Source: Streptomyces sp. SKN60 | GTDB taxonomy: Bacteria > Actinomycetota > Actinomycetes > Streptomycetales > Streptomycetaceae | Direction of reading: 5' to 3' | Length of the DNA: 64,000 bases | NCBI RefSeq assembly: GCF_026236535.1 | Contig: NZ_JAHTMW010000024.1 | Location: 1 to 64,000 of the forward strand | Shown: piece by piece, positions 41,611 through 51,126 of the stretch | How the letters are laid out: the number at the start of each line of letters is the position of its first letter | Numbering within the stretch: position 1 is the stretch's first letter | Notes under the pieces: model-generated | The model's input: only the letters and a program-made list of their open reading frames with translations | Database searches by the model: none | Told to the model about the DNA's origin: nothing | Made by a program: the position numbers and the translations under genes

Positions 41611-42723
<1,113 letters not shown>

Positions 42724-42746
42724 CCCTGACGCTCCGACAGGACCGA

Positions 42747-42792
42747 CCGACGGCCCCTGGCCCCCTCACCGAGGCGGGCCGGGGGCCGTCGG
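42747..42792 (+). terminator. prfB terminator
   Basis: CCGACGGCCCC (42747-42757) pairs with GGGGCCGTCGG (42782-42792), with further GGCCC/GGGCC pairing inside. There is no T tract. Confidence 0.8.
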
Positions 42793-43127
42793 CGTACCCG
42801 GCGGAGCGTGTCCATGATTCGCGGGCGCAAGCGGTGCTTTGATGTTCCTGACGCTTTGTCGACATGGGAACTGCTCTGGTGGGGCCGGGAGTTCCGGGTT
42901 TACGTCACAGTTGCATCGTCGCATGGCGGGCAGAAGTGGATCTTTCGGGCATCGCACGCGCAACGACCTTGACGTGTCTCCGGAAACTCGGAAGGGTGGC
43001 AAGCGGCATGCGTGAATCTGGGGCGCGTGTGAACGGGGGCAGGTCCAGTGTTCTGTGACGTCCCCGGTGTCCGGTGGCCCCGAGCGCAGCTCTACAGACG
43101 ATTTGAGCTACTGGGGGTAGCAGCCAG
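42793..43127 (+). promoter_or_regulatory. upstream region of the LAETG surface protein
   Basis: This 335-bp noncoding stretch contains one possible promoter: TTGACG (42969-42974) and AAGGGT (42992-42997), separated by 17 bp. It lies about 130 bp before the ATG, so the leader would be long. GGGGGTAG before the start is the ribosome-binding site. No gene is seen. Confidence 0.4.
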
Positions 43128-44096
43128 ATGACCAAGAAGACGCGGATCCGCGTCGCGCGGATCGCCGCCGGTGCCGTCATCGCGGCCGGTGCGTCGCTCA
43201 CCGTCGCGGGTGCCGCTCAGGCCGTGGGCGGCGTCGGCGCCGACATCACGGTGACGGACGAGAGCGTGGACGTCGGCCTCGGCCTCAATGAGGACGACAC
43301 CAACGGCGGTACCACCAACGAGGGCAACACCAACGAGGGCAACACCTCCGTCGGCAGCATCGAGGGTGCCTCGACGGGCACGTCCTCGGGTACCTCGACC
43401 GGTACCTCGACCGGTACCTCGACGGGTACGTCGACGGGTCAGGAGGGCGGTACCTCGACGGGTACGTCCACCGGCACCTCGACCGGTACCTCGACGGGTA
43501 CGTCGACGGGTCAGGAGGGCGGCACCTCGACCGGTACGTCCACCGGCACCTCGACGGGTACCTCGACCGGCACGTCCACGGGCACGTCCACCGGTACCTC
43601 GACGGGTACGTCCACGGGTACCTCGACCGGTACCTCGACGGGTCAGGAGGGCGGTACCTCCACGGGTACGTCCACCGGCACGTCGACGGGCACGTCGACG
43701 GGCACCTCGACCGGTACGTCCACCGGCACCTCGTCCGGCACGGGCAACAACGGTGGCACGGGCAACAACGGTGGCACCGGTAACAACGGCGGCACCGGCG
43801 ACAACGGTGGCTCCGGCGACAACGGCGGGTCCGCCACCACCGGTGGGTCCTCCACCGACGGCGGTGCCGGGACCTGCACCGTGGACCTGGACGGCGCCGA
43901 GTGCGTCGACAACAACCCGGGCACCAACAACGCCGGCTCGCAGCCCGTCGAGCAGGGCAAGGCCAAGGAGGAGCTGGCCGAGACCGGCGCCGCCGAGACC
44001 TCGTTCCTGATCATCGGGGCCGCCACCATGATCGCGGGCGGCATCGGCTTCCGCTTCCTGCCGCGCCTCGTGACCGGCGGTCGTACCGCCGCCTGA
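43128..44096 (+). CDS. LAETG sortase-substrate surface protein with GTST repeats
   Basis: This 322-residue protein has a signal peptide (residues about 1-34, ending AQAV). A short acidic N-terminal domain leads into a long GTST repeat region (about residues 80-205) punctuated three times by QEGG. A GNNGGT repeat region follows. It ends with LAETG, a membrane helix (SFLIIGAATMIAGGIGF) and a basic tail. LAxTG is the motif of class E sortases, which anchor chaplins in Streptomyces, so it is probably peptidoglycan-linked. The repeat part looks like a flexible, perhaps glycosylated stalk. No adhesive domain is recognisable. Confidence 0.88.
   Translation: MTKKTRIRVARIAAGAVIAAGASLTVAGAAQAVGGVGADITVTDESVDVGLGLNEDDTNGGTTNEGNTNEGNTSVGSIEGASTGTSSGTSTGTSTGTSTGTSTGQEGGTSTGTSTGTSTGTSTGTSTGQEGGTSTGTSTGTSTGTSTGTSTGTSTGTSTGTSTGTSTGTSTGQEGGTSTGTSTGTSTGTSTGTSTGTSTGTSSGTGNNGGTGNNGGTGNNGGTGDNGGSGDNGGSATTGGSSTDGGAGTCTVDLDGAECVDNNPGTNNAGSQPVEQGKAKEELAETGAAETSFLIIGAATMIAGGIGFRFLPRLVTGGRTAA
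43371..43743 (+). repeat. coding minisatellite, 6/12-bp units
   Basis: About 60 hexamer-pair units encode alternating Gly-Thr-Ser-Thr. The synonymous codons vary (GGT/GGC, ACC/ACG, TCG/TCC). Three 12-bp interruptions encode QEGG. Such DNA is prone to slippage, so the copy number may differ between strains. Confidence 0.95.
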
Positions 44097-44124
44097 TCCG
44101 ACTGACGGCGTAGGGCACGTACAG

Positions 44125-44160
44125 AAGGGCCGGAGGTGCTTTCCAGCACCTCCGGCCCTT
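44125..44160. terminator. bidirectional terminator
   Basis: AAGGGCCGGAGGTGCT (44125-44140) and AGCACCTCCGGCCCTT (44145-44160) form a perfect 16-bp stem with a TTCC loop. It lies between the convergent LAETG gene and the small zinc-ribbon gene, and probably serves both. Confidence 0.92.
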
Positions 44161-44201
44161 CCGGTATGCGTCGTGGCCTCCGCAGAGGCTCCTGCGGGCT
44201 C

Positions 44202-44387
44202 CTACACCCCCCGCACCGCCACCAGCAGCGTCATCGCCGCCACCAGTGCGATCACCAGGGTCAGCAGCATCGCCGGGGTCAGACCCGTCGGCTGCGGCAG
44301 TCGCTCGCGGTTCGCGCGGCAGACGGGGCAGCGGCCCTCCGCGACGGGGGCCGCGCAGTTGGCGCACACCAGCCGGTCATAGGTCAT
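44202..44387 (-). CDS. 61-aa zinc-ribbon membrane protein
   Basis: This small protein carries two CxxC pairs (CANC near residue 8, CPVC near 20) and a single C-terminal transmembrane helix (AMLLTLVIALVAAMTLLVAV). The cytosolic zinc ribbon and tail anchor are clear; no function is known to me. The ATG at 44387 is preceded by an excellent GGAGGAGGAGAG, which favours a real gene despite its size. It stands alone, convergent to the LAETG gene and divergent from ftsE. Confidence 0.78.
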   Translation of the reverse strand: MTYDRLVCANCAAPVAEGRCPVCRANRERLPQPTGLTPAMLLTLVIALVAAMTLLVAVRGV

Positions 44388-44627
44388 GCGCTCTCCTCCT
44401 CCCGCACACAGGTCCTCGCACAAGGATCCTTATCAGGACAACGCCCGGCACGATCCGTGCGTTCCCTTTACCACTGTGCCAGCTCCGGAGCTTTTCGGCG
44501 CGCCCCATGAGCACGCGGGCGCAAGGACGAAAAGGATAAAGCACACAAGCGAGGACCGCGACTGCGCGGGCCTTCCCGGTTCGCGTATGGTCACGCACAC
44601 CTACTCCCGGCCGACCGTGGTGCATCC

Positions 44628-45317
44628 GTGATCCGATTCGACAACGTCTCCAAGTCCTATCCGAAGCAGAACCGCCCCGCGCTCCGGGATGTCTCCCTGG
44701 AGATCGAGAAGGGGGAGTTCGTCTTCCTCGTCGGTTCCTCCGGCTCCGGAAAGTCGACCTTTCTGCGGCTGATCCTCCGCGAGGAGCGCGCCAGCCAAGG
44801 TCAGGTGCACGTCCTGGGCAAGGACCTCGCCCGGCTGTCCAACTGGAAGGTGCCGCACATGCGCCGCCAGCTCGGGACGGTCTTCCAGGACTTCCGGCTG
44901 CTGCCCAACAAGACCGTCGCCGAGAACGTGGCCTTCGCCCAGGAGGTCATCGGCAAGCCGCGCGGCGAGATCCGCAAGGCGGTGCCGCAGGTGCTCGACC
45001 TGGTCGGCCTCGGCGGCAAGGAGGACCGGATGCCGGGCGAGCTGTCCGGCGGTGAGCAGCAGCGCGTCGCCATCGCCCGGGCCTTCGTCAACCGCCCGAT
45101 GCTGCTGATCGCGGACGAGCCCACCGGCAACCTCGACCCGCAGACCTCGGTCGGCATCATGAAGCTGCTCGACCGCATCAACAGGACAGGGACCACCGTC
45201 GTCATGGCGACCCACGACCAGAACATCGTCGACCAGATGCGCAAGCGCGTCATCGAGCTCGAAAAGGGCCGCCTCGTCCGCGACCAGGCGCGCGGCGTCT
45301 ACGGCTACCAGCACTGA
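44628..45317 (+). CDS. ftsE: cell-division ATP-binding protein FtsE
   Basis: This 229-residue ABC ATPase has Walker A GSSGSGKST, signature LSGGEQQR and Walker B LLIADEPTG. It forms a complex with FtsX encoded 22 bp downstream. In other bacteria FtsEX works as a transmembrane switch that activates peptidoglycan hydrolases at division rather than as a transporter. The GTG at 44628 fits the family N-terminus MIRFDNVSKSYP. Confidence 0.97.
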   Translation: MIRFDNVSKSYPKQNRPALRDVSLEIEKGEFVFLVGSSGSGKSTFLRLILREERASQGQVHVLGKDLARLSNWKVPHMRRQLGTVFQDFRLLPNKTVAENVAFAQEVIGKPRGEIRKAVPQVLDLVGLGGKEDRMPGELSGGEQQRVAIARAFVNRPMLLIADEPTGNLDPQTSVGIMKLLDRINRTGTTVVMATHDQNIVDQMRKRVIELEKGRLVRDQARGVYGYQH

Positions 45318-45339
45318 GCGGACAGGGAGAAGTCACACC

Positions 45340-46257
45340 ATGCGCGCTCAGTTCGTGCTGTCGGAGATCGGGGTCGGTCTCCGTCGCAATCTGACGATGA
45401 CCTTCGCCGTCATCGTGTCCGTGGCCCTGTCGCTGGCCCTGTTCGGCGGGGCGCTGCTCATGCGCGAGCAGGTCAGCACGATGAAGGACTACTGGTACGA
45501 CAAGGTCAACGTCTCCATCTTCCTCTGCAACAAGAGTGACGGGTCCACCTCGCCCAAGTGCACCAAGGGCGCCGTCACCAAGCAGCAGGCCGACCAGATC
45601 GAGGCCGATCTGAAGAAGATGGACATCGTCGAGTCGGTCCACCGCGAGTCCGCCGACGAGGCCTTCAAGCACTACAAGGAGCAGTACGGCGACACGGCCA
45701 TCGCGTCCGTCGTCACTCCGGACCAGATGCAGCAGTCCTTCCGGGTCAAGCTGAAGGACCCGGAGAAGTACAAGGTGGTCGCGACCGCCTTCGCCGGCCG
45801 GGACGGCGTCGAGTCCGTCCAGGACCAGCGGAACATCCTGCAGAACCTGTTCGACCTGATGAACGGCATGAACATCGCCGCACTCGGCGTGATGTTCCTG
45901 ATGCTGATCATCGCGCTGATGCTGATCGTGAACACGGTCCGCGTGTCCGCCTTCAGCCGGCGCCGCGAGACCGGCATCATGCGGCTGGTCGGCGCGACCA
46001 ACTTCTACATCCAGATGCCGTTCATCATGGAGGCCGCCTTCGCCGGTCTGCTCGGCGGCGCGGTCGCCTGCGTCATGCTGATGGTCGGCCGGTACTTCCT
46101 GATCGACCACGGCATCGCGCTCGCCGACAAGATGCAGCTGGTGAACTTCATCGGCTGGGACGCGGTCCTGGCCAAGCTGCCGCTGGTGCTCGCGATCGGC
46201 CTGCTGATGCCGGCCGTCGCCGCGTTCATCGCGTTGCGCAAGTACCTGAAGGTGTGA
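45340..46257 (+). CDS. ftsX: cell-division protein FtsX
   Basis: This 305-residue membrane protein has an N-terminal transmembrane helix (VIVSVALSLALFGGALLM). A large extracytoplasmic domain includes two cysteines (FLCNKSDG...PKCTKG) that could form a disulfide. Three C-terminal helices follow. FtsX relays FtsE ATP hydrolysis to a hydrolase outside. A carboxyl-terminal protease gene follows, an arrangement conserved in Streptomyces. Confidence 0.97.
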   Translation: MRAQFVLSEIGVGLRRNLTMTFAVIVSVALSLALFGGALLMREQVSTMKDYWYDKVNVSIFLCNKSDGSTSPKCTKGAVTKQQADQIEADLKKMDIVESVHRESADEAFKHYKEQYGDTAIASVVTPDQMQQSFRVKLKDPEKYKVVATAFAGRDGVESVQDQRNILQNLFDLMNGMNIAALGVMFLMLIIALMLIVNTVRVSAFSRRRETGIMRLVGATNFYIQMPFIMEAAFAGLLGGAVACVMLMVGRYFLIDHGIALADKMQLVNFIGWDAVLAKLPLVLAIGLLMPAVAAFIALRKYLKV

Positions 46258-46336
46258 CAGTTCACTCGCACTGCGTGCATGGCGTCGTACGGCCAACCTC
46301 CGTACGGCGCCATGCGCTTGTCCTAGAGTGGGCGCC

Positions 46337-47515
46337 ATGCGTGCCGGTGCCGGCCCCGAGTTCTGTCGTAGGCCCCGCGGAGTTCTCCGTGGGGCCGCTT
46401 TGACGTTGGTCTTCACCGGGGTGCTCGGCACCGCCGCCGCCACCGGCTCGCTGCCCCGCGAGGAGCGGCGGCACGAGCCGGCCCCGGCGGCCGCCACCGC
46501 CGCGGACCGGTCCACGGTCGACCGCGCCGCGCTCGCCCGGGCCGCCGCCGAGGCCATGGCCGACGGCAAGTCCGGCAAGAAGGCCGCCGAGGAGTTCGTC
46601 AGCCGCAGCGGCGACCGCTGGGGCGCGGTGTACGACAAGCGGGAGTACGCCGAGTTCGAGCAGGCCCTCGACGGCTCCTACACCGGCGTCGGCCTGTCCG
46701 CCCGCCGCACCGGGCGCGACCGGGTGGAGATCAGCCGGGTGCAGCCCGGTGGCCCGGCCGAGCGCGCCGGGCTCCGCCCCGGCGACCGGCTCACCGCCGT
46801 GGACGGGCGCCCGGTCGACGGCCTCTCGGTCTCCGAGATCGTCTCCCTGCTGCGCGGCGACGGCGTCCCCGGCTCCACCGTCGGACTCGGCGTCGAGCGC
46901 GGCCGGGCCGTCTGGACCGAGCCCCTGCACCGGGCCCTGCTCGCCGTCGACCCGGTCGCCGTCCGCCGGCTCGGCGACGGCACGGTGCTGATCCGGGTGG
47001 CCGCCTTCACCAAGGGAACGGGCGAGGAGGTACGGCGGGCCGTGCGCTCCGCACCGGCCGGCGCCGGCGTCCTGCTCGACCTGCGCGGCAACTCCGGCGG
47101 CCTGCTCACCGAGGCCCGGGCCGCCGCCTCCGCCTTCCTCGACGGCGGCCTCGTCGCCACGTACGACATCGACGGGCAGCAGCACGCGGTGTACGCGGAG
47201 GGCGGCGGCGACACCGCACGGCCCCTGGTCGCGCTGATCGACGGCGGCACCATGAGCGCGGCCGAGCTGCTGACCGGCGCCCTGAAGGACCGCGGCCGGG
47301 CGGTCACCGTGGGCTCGCCCACCTTCGGCAAGGGCTCGGTCCAGATGCCCAGCACCCTGCCCGACGGCTCGGTCGCCGAGGTCACCGTCGGCCACTACCG
47401 CACCCCCGCCGGTCACGCGGTGGACGGCCGGGGCATCACCCCGGACGTCGCCGGGGGCGACCGGCCCGAGGAGCGGGCCCGCACGGTATTGAGTGGCCTC
47501 GGAGGGGGCTCGTAG
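46337..47515 (+). CDS. C-terminal processing peptidase (S41) with PDZ domain
   Basis: This 392-residue protease has a signal or anchor segment (TLVFTGVLGTAAATG). A PDZ domain lies near residues 115-190 (GVGLSARRTGRDRVEISRVQ). The S41 domain has a predicted Ser307 (GTMSAAELL) and Lys332 (FGKGSVQ) dyad, 25 residues apart as in the tail-specific protease family. It should act outside the membrane on protein C-termini. Its place between ftsX and smpB hints at a role in envelope remodelling. The GTG at 46328 would add three residues. Confidence 0.93.
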   Translation: MRAGAGPEFCRRPRGVLRGAALTLVFTGVLGTAAATGSLPREERRHEPAPAAATAADRSTVDRAALARAAAEAMADGKSGKKAAEEFVSRSGDRWGAVYDKREYAEFEQALDGSYTGVGLSARRTGRDRVEISRVQPGGPAERAGLRPGDRLTAVDGRPVDGLSVSEIVSLLRGDGVPGSTVGLGVERGRAVWTEPLHRALLAVDPVAVRRLGDGTVLIRVAAFTKGTGEEVRRAVRSAPAGAGVLLDLRGNSGGLLTEARAAASAFLDGGLVATYDIDGQQHAVYAEGGGDTARPLVALIDGGTMSAAELLTGALKDRGRAVTVGSPTFGKGSVQMPSTLPDGSVAEVTVGHYRTPAGHAVDGRGITPDVAGGDRPEERARTVLSGLGGGS

Positions 47516-47533
47516 TGCGAAAATGGCCGCACT

Positions 47534-48073
47534 ATGGCAAAGGGACTCGTCAACGTGCAGGGCAAGCCTGCGAAGAAGAAGGCCCAGGACAAGGGGCCGG
47601 AGCGCAAGCTCATCGCGCAGAACAAGAAGGCGCGCCACGACTACCTCATCCTCGACACCTACGAGTGCGGCCTCGTGCTCATGGGCACCGAGGTGAAGTC
47701 GCTGCGCATGGGCCGGGCGTCGCTGGTCGACGGCTTCGTCCAGATCGACGGCGGGGAGGCCTGGCTGCACAACATCCACGTGCCCGAGTACTCCCAGGGC
47801 AGCTGGACCAACCACTCGGCGAAGCGGAAGCGGAAGCTGCTGCTGCACCGGGAGGAGATCGACAAGCTGGAGCAGAAGTCCTCCGAGACGGGTCACACGA
47901 TCGTGCCCCTCGCGCTGTACTTCCTGAACGGCCGGGTGAAGTGCGAGATCGCGCTGGCCAAGGGCAAGAAGGAGTACGACAAGCGGCAGACGCTGCGTGA
48001 GCAGCAGGACACGCGCGAGACGGCGCGGGCCATCGCGGCGGCGAAGCGGCGCCAGCGCGCCCAGGAGCGTTAA
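47534..48073 (+). CDS. smpB: tmRNA-binding protein SmpB
   Basis: This 179-residue protein has the OB-fold core (LILDTYECGLVLMGTEVKSL, GEAWLHNIHVPEYSQGSW) and a basic C-terminal tail (AAAKRRQRAQER) that probes the empty mRNA channel. The N-terminus is extended by about 20 residues relative to E. coli. It binds tmRNA and brings it to stalled ribosomes. The ssrA gene lies 80 bp downstream. Confidence 0.97.
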   Translation: MAKGLVNVQGKPAKKKAQDKGPERKLIAQNKKARHDYLILDTYECGLVLMGTEVKSLRMGRASLVDGFVQIDGGEAWLHNIHVPEYSQGSWTNHSAKRKRKLLLHREEIDKLEQKSSETGHTIVPLALYFLNGRVKCEIALAKGKKEYDKRQTLREQQDTRETARAIAAAKRRQRAQER

Positions 48074-48153
48074 TCTGCTGGCAACGGTGCCCGCAGGTCA
48101 CGTACCATGGGCCCTGCACCCCACAGAGGGCGCAACCTTTGAAAAATCAACAT

Positions 48154-48519
48154 GGGGATGATCGGTTTCGACAGCGGATGTCGAAGCAGGGGAAGCGTGT
48201 CGAGGAAGCGGCAATGATCTCGTAAACCACGCGCCGAAACCAATAATCGCCAACACCAAGCGCGATTCCTTCGCCCTCGCTGCCTAAGTAGCGACTTGCG
48301 AAGTGTCAGCCCGGGGCTGTTCCCGACCCGGATCCTGGCATCAGCTAGGGGACTAAACCTTGATCCCGGTCACGGGGTGAAGAGGGAAATCAAACAGTGA
48401 CTGAGCCCGTTCCGGACTTGTCTGGGTGATCCGGAGGGCCGAGAAACTCGTACCAGACTGCACACGGAGAAGCCCTGGTTCCGCACCGTTGGACGCGGGT
48501 TCGATTCCCGCCATCTCCA
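48154..48519 (+). ncRNA. ssrA: transfer-messenger RNA
   Basis: The 5' end GGGGATG (48154-48160) pairs with CATCTCC (48512-48518) as the tRNA-like acceptor stem, with discriminator A48519. The T arm GCGGGTTCGATTCCCGC is intact, and CCA is not encoded. The tag frame starts at 48249 and reads ANTKRDSFALAA, with stop TAA at 48285-48287. Upstream, TACCAT (48103-48108) is a possible -10. With SmpB it rescues stalled ribosomes and marks the peptide for degradation; the LAA end is the degron. The tag looks shorter than the S. coelicolor tag as I remember it. Confidence 0.97.
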
Positions 48520-48534
48520 CTCATCCCATGTGGG

Positions 48535-48574
48535 CGAAGGCCCGGTGGTCACCCAGGTGGCCGCCGGGCCTTCG
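48535..48574 (+). terminator. ssrA terminator
   Basis: CGAAGGCCCGG (48535-48545) pairs with CCGGGCCTTCG (48564-48574), with additional inner pairing. It lies 15 bp after the tmRNA 3' end. Confidence 0.88.
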
Positions 48575-48610
48575 TCATGTCCGCCATCTTGATGTCCGCC
48601 CTCTTGTCGA

Positions 48611-48626
48611 CTTGGTCTGGACCTGA
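48611..48626. promoter_or_regulatory. DasR-like operator (dre)
   Basis: CTTGGTCTGGACCTGA contains TGGTCTGGACC. This differs at one position from TGGTCTAGACC, the core of the DasR site and of the direct repeats upstream of Streptomyces chitinase genes. It is 50 bp before the GH18 start. DasR is the GlcNAc-responsive GntR repressor. The assignment is by inference. Confidence 0.62.
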
Positions 48627-48675
48627 CACTCTTCCGGTCGCCGCCCCCCACGCCACGGCATCCCCGGAGGTACGT

Positions 48676-49755
48676 ATGCGCCACAAGGGACTCCTCGCGG
48701 TCCTGCCCATGCTCCTCACCCTCCTCGTCCCCGCCGCCCCGGCCGCCGCCGCGCCCGCGCCGGTCCAGGTCTACGGCGCCTGGCACTGCGGTGACGACTA
48801 CTGCACCTGGTCCCGGGTCCGAGACGTCGCCGAGTTCGACGCCAAGAACCACTGGCTGGTCGACCGCGGCGACGGGCGCCCCTCGGTCAACGTGGTCGTG
48901 CTCAGCTTCGTCGACCCGCTGGAACTGCTGCACGGCACCACCGACGCCACCACCGCCAACGGTGTGCCCGTCGGCATGAACCGCGAGATCGTCCAGTACT
49001 TCACCTCGCGCGGGATCCGCGTGATGCTCTCCATCGGCGGCATCACCTACACCGACGCGTGGGACGCGGCCCTCGCCGAGGACCCGGCCGGGCTCGGCCG
49101 CGCCGCGGCGGCCGTCGCCGCAGACCTCGGCGTCGGCATCGAGATCGACTACGAGCAGAACACCGGCCCGAACCTCGCCGGGCTCCAGTCCTTCATCGAC
49201 GCCTACCGGTCCGTCCACCCCTACGACGCCACCGGCACGAACCCGGCCGCCCGGCTCACCCTCGACACCGCGGCCGGCGACCGCTGGCTGATCGACATCA
49301 ACCGCAAGGCCACCGCCGACTGGCTGCGCACCGACACCCCGGTGCTCGACTACGCCAACGCGATGGTCACCGCCCGCCCCACCTCGGCGAGCTCCCACAT
49401 CGCCAACTGGCAGGAGCACCTCGACGGCAAGTCGCAGTACTCCCCGCCGGTCCCCCCGCTCGCCCCGGCCAAGCTCACCGCGGGCCTCTACATCGCGTAC
49501 GGCCGCAGCCCGCTGCCCGAGTGCACCGACTACGCGAACTCCCTCCAGAAGGCCACGGGCGACTGGACCCGGAACGCGGCCCCCAACGGCGCCGGAACCA
49601 CGTCCGGCCTGCTCGGCTACATGTTCTGGGCGGCGGAGAAGCCCTCCACCCGCGGCCTCGGCACCCAGGAGCCGGACGGCTGCGCGGGCGGGGTGGGCGC
49701 GGGGGCCACGGCCTTCGGCGTCCAGGTCCCGATGGGGCCGCTGCGGCAGAGCTGA
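48676..49755 (+). CDS. secreted GH18 chitinase-like glycosidase
   Basis: This 359-residue protein has a Sec signal peptide (residues about 1-28, ending PAAAAP). A single GH18-type barrel follows, with IRVMLSIGGITYTDAW and the catalytic strand GVGIEIDYE. Glu160 is the predicted acid and Asp158 the assisting residue. There is no chitin-binding domain. The family cleaves chitin or related GlcNAc polymers; ENGase-like activity is an alternative. GGAGGTACGT precedes the ATG at 48676. The DasR-like site upstream supports a chitin/GlcNAc role. The convergent MFS gene begins its stop at the very next base. Confidence 0.85.
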   Translation: MRHKGLLAVLPMLLTLLVPAAPAAAAPAPVQVYGAWHCGDDYCTWSRVRDVAEFDAKNHWLVDRGDGRPSVNVVVLSFVDPLELLHGTTDATTANGVPVGMNREIVQYFTSRGIRVMLSIGGITYTDAWDAALAEDPAGLGRAAAAVAADLGVGIEIDYEQNTGPNLAGLQSFIDAYRSVHPYDATGTNPAARLTLDTAAGDRWLIDINRKATADWLRTDTPVLDYANAMVTARPTSASSHIANWQEHLDGKSQYSPPVPPLAPAKLTAGLYIAYGRSPLPECTDYANSLQKATGDWTRNAAPNGAGTTSGLLGYMFWAAEKPSTRGLGTQEPDGCAGGVGAGATAFGVQVPMGPLRQS

Positions 49756-51042
49756 TCAGGACGGGTTCAGCGCGTGTGCGCGGCGGCTCCGGCCGGTCGT
49801 CGCGCACAGCAGCAGGGCCAGGGCCGCCGCCAGCGGCGGGGCGAGGTAGCCGTACAGCGGGGTCGGGGCGTGGTCGGCGAGGTGGCCGCCGATGGCCGAG
49901 CCGGTGGCGATGCCGGCGAGGAGGGCGGTCACCGCGAGGGTCATGCCCTCGTTGAGGCGGCCCGGTGGGGTGAGGCGCTGGACCAGGCCCATGCCGGTGA
50001 CCATGGTCGGGGCGGTGGCCGCGCCCGCGAGCAGGAGCGCGCCCGCGAGGGCGAGGAGCGAGCCGGTGCGGGCGGCCAGGAGGGGGAGGGTCATCAGCAG
50101 GGTCATCGCCGCGAGGCAGGCCGCGAGCGGGGCCGAGCGGCGGGCCCGGCCGTGGACCAGGCCGGCCGCGCAGGAGCCGGCCGCCTGGAGGGCGAGGACC
50201 GGGCCGGCGGCCGGGCCGTCCACGTACGCGAGGGTGACCACCTCCATCGAGCCGAAGACCGCACCGGTCGCCAGGAAGACCGCGAGCAGCCCCGGCATGC
50301 CGGGCGCGCGCAGCGGGGAGCCGCCGGAGGTGCGCGGCGCGGCCGGCGGTTCGGTCGTGCGCTGGGCCGCGAAGAGCAGCACCCCGGCGAGGAAGAACGC
50401 GGAGCCGACGAGCGCGCCCGCCTCCGGGAAGAGCGCCGAGCAGAGGAACGCGGCAAGCACCGGCCCCAGCATGAAGCCCAGCTCGTCGGCGGCCTGCTCG
50501 AAGGAGTTGGCGGTGTGCAGGGCGCCCGGGTCGCCCTTCAGGAGGTGCGCCCAGCGGGCCCGGGCCATGCCGCCGACGTTCGGCGCGGTGGCGCCGAGCA
50601 CGGCGGCCGCGAACAGCGTCCAGACCGGCGCCCGGCCGTGCGCGCACAGCAGCAGGACCAGCTGGCCCAGGACCGCCCAGACGGTGGCCGGGACCGCGAC
50701 CCGGGCCTGCCCGTGCCGGTCGACCAGCCGGGCGATCCAGGGCGCGGTGACTGCGCCCGCGGCCAGTCCGGCCGCGCTGACCGCGCCGGCCAGGGCGTAG
50801 GAGTCGTACGCCCCGGAGACCAGCAGGATGGTGCTGACGCCGAACATGCCCGAAGGCAGCCGGGCGAGCAGATTGCCGGCGGTGAACGCGCGGGTGCCGG
50901 GGAGCGCGAACAGGCGCAGATACGGGTTGCGGGGGAGCGGGCGGCGCGGGCGTGGTGCTGCGGGCGCCCGGTACGCGGGGGCCGGGGCGGGGCCGGCGGG
51001 GGTCAGGATCAACGGGCGGGACGGGTCTGGCTGGTACGGCAT
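49756..51042 (-). CDS. MFS transporter
   Basis: This 428-residue protein has twelve predicted transmembrane helices and an MFS loop (ARLVDRHGQARVAVPATVWAV, in the usual place between helices 2 and 3). A Pro-rich N-terminal tail of about 40 residues precedes helix 1. It resembles drug/sugar efflux MFS proteins of actinomycetes; the substrate is unknown. It is divergent from a LysR gene, which probably controls it. The ATG at 51042 was chosen; another at 51063 adds seven residues. Confidence 0.85.
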   Translation of the reverse strand: MPYQPDPSRPLILTPAGPAPAPAYRAPAAPRPRRPLPRNPYLRLFALPGTRAFTAGNLLARLPSGMFGVSTILLVSGAYDSYALAGAVSAAGLAAGAVTAPWIARLVDRHGQARVAVPATVWAVLGQLVLLLCAHGRAPVWTLFAAAVLGATAPNVGGMARARWAHLLKGDPGALHTANSFEQAADELGFMLGPVLAAFLCSALFPEAGALVGSAFFLAGVLLFAAQRTTEPPAAPRTSGGSPLRAPGMPGLLAVFLATGAVFGSMEVVTLAYVDGPAAGPVLALQAAGSCAAGLVHGRARRSAPLAACLAAMTLLMTLPLLAARTGSLLALAGALLLAGAATAPTMVTGMGLVQRLTPPGRLNEGMTLAVTALLAGIATGSAIGGHLADHAPTPLYGYLAPPLAAALALLLCATTGRSRRAHALNPS

Positions 51043-51126
51043 GGCTCCAGGCTCCGTTGGCATGCCCCTGCCGGTCCAACACCTATCCGGTGGCGATTCA
51101 CGCACCGCTGTTGTTAAAAAGGGCGC

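Noticed and set aside
42793..43127. A small gene upstream of the LAETG protein
   Set aside because: Short frames exist but none has a ribosome-binding site with recognisable protein sequence.
43371..43743. CRISPR-like periodicity
   Set aside because: Units are contiguous 6/12-bp coding repeats without spacers and encode GTST.
48480..48519. A separate tRNA gene
   Set aside because: The T arm and acceptor belong to the tmRNA; the 5' partner is at 48154.
51085..51097. LysR operator ATC-N7-GAT
   Set aside because: The arms are only 3 bp and the full T-N11-A dyad is not convincing; kept only as a remark in the LysR entry.
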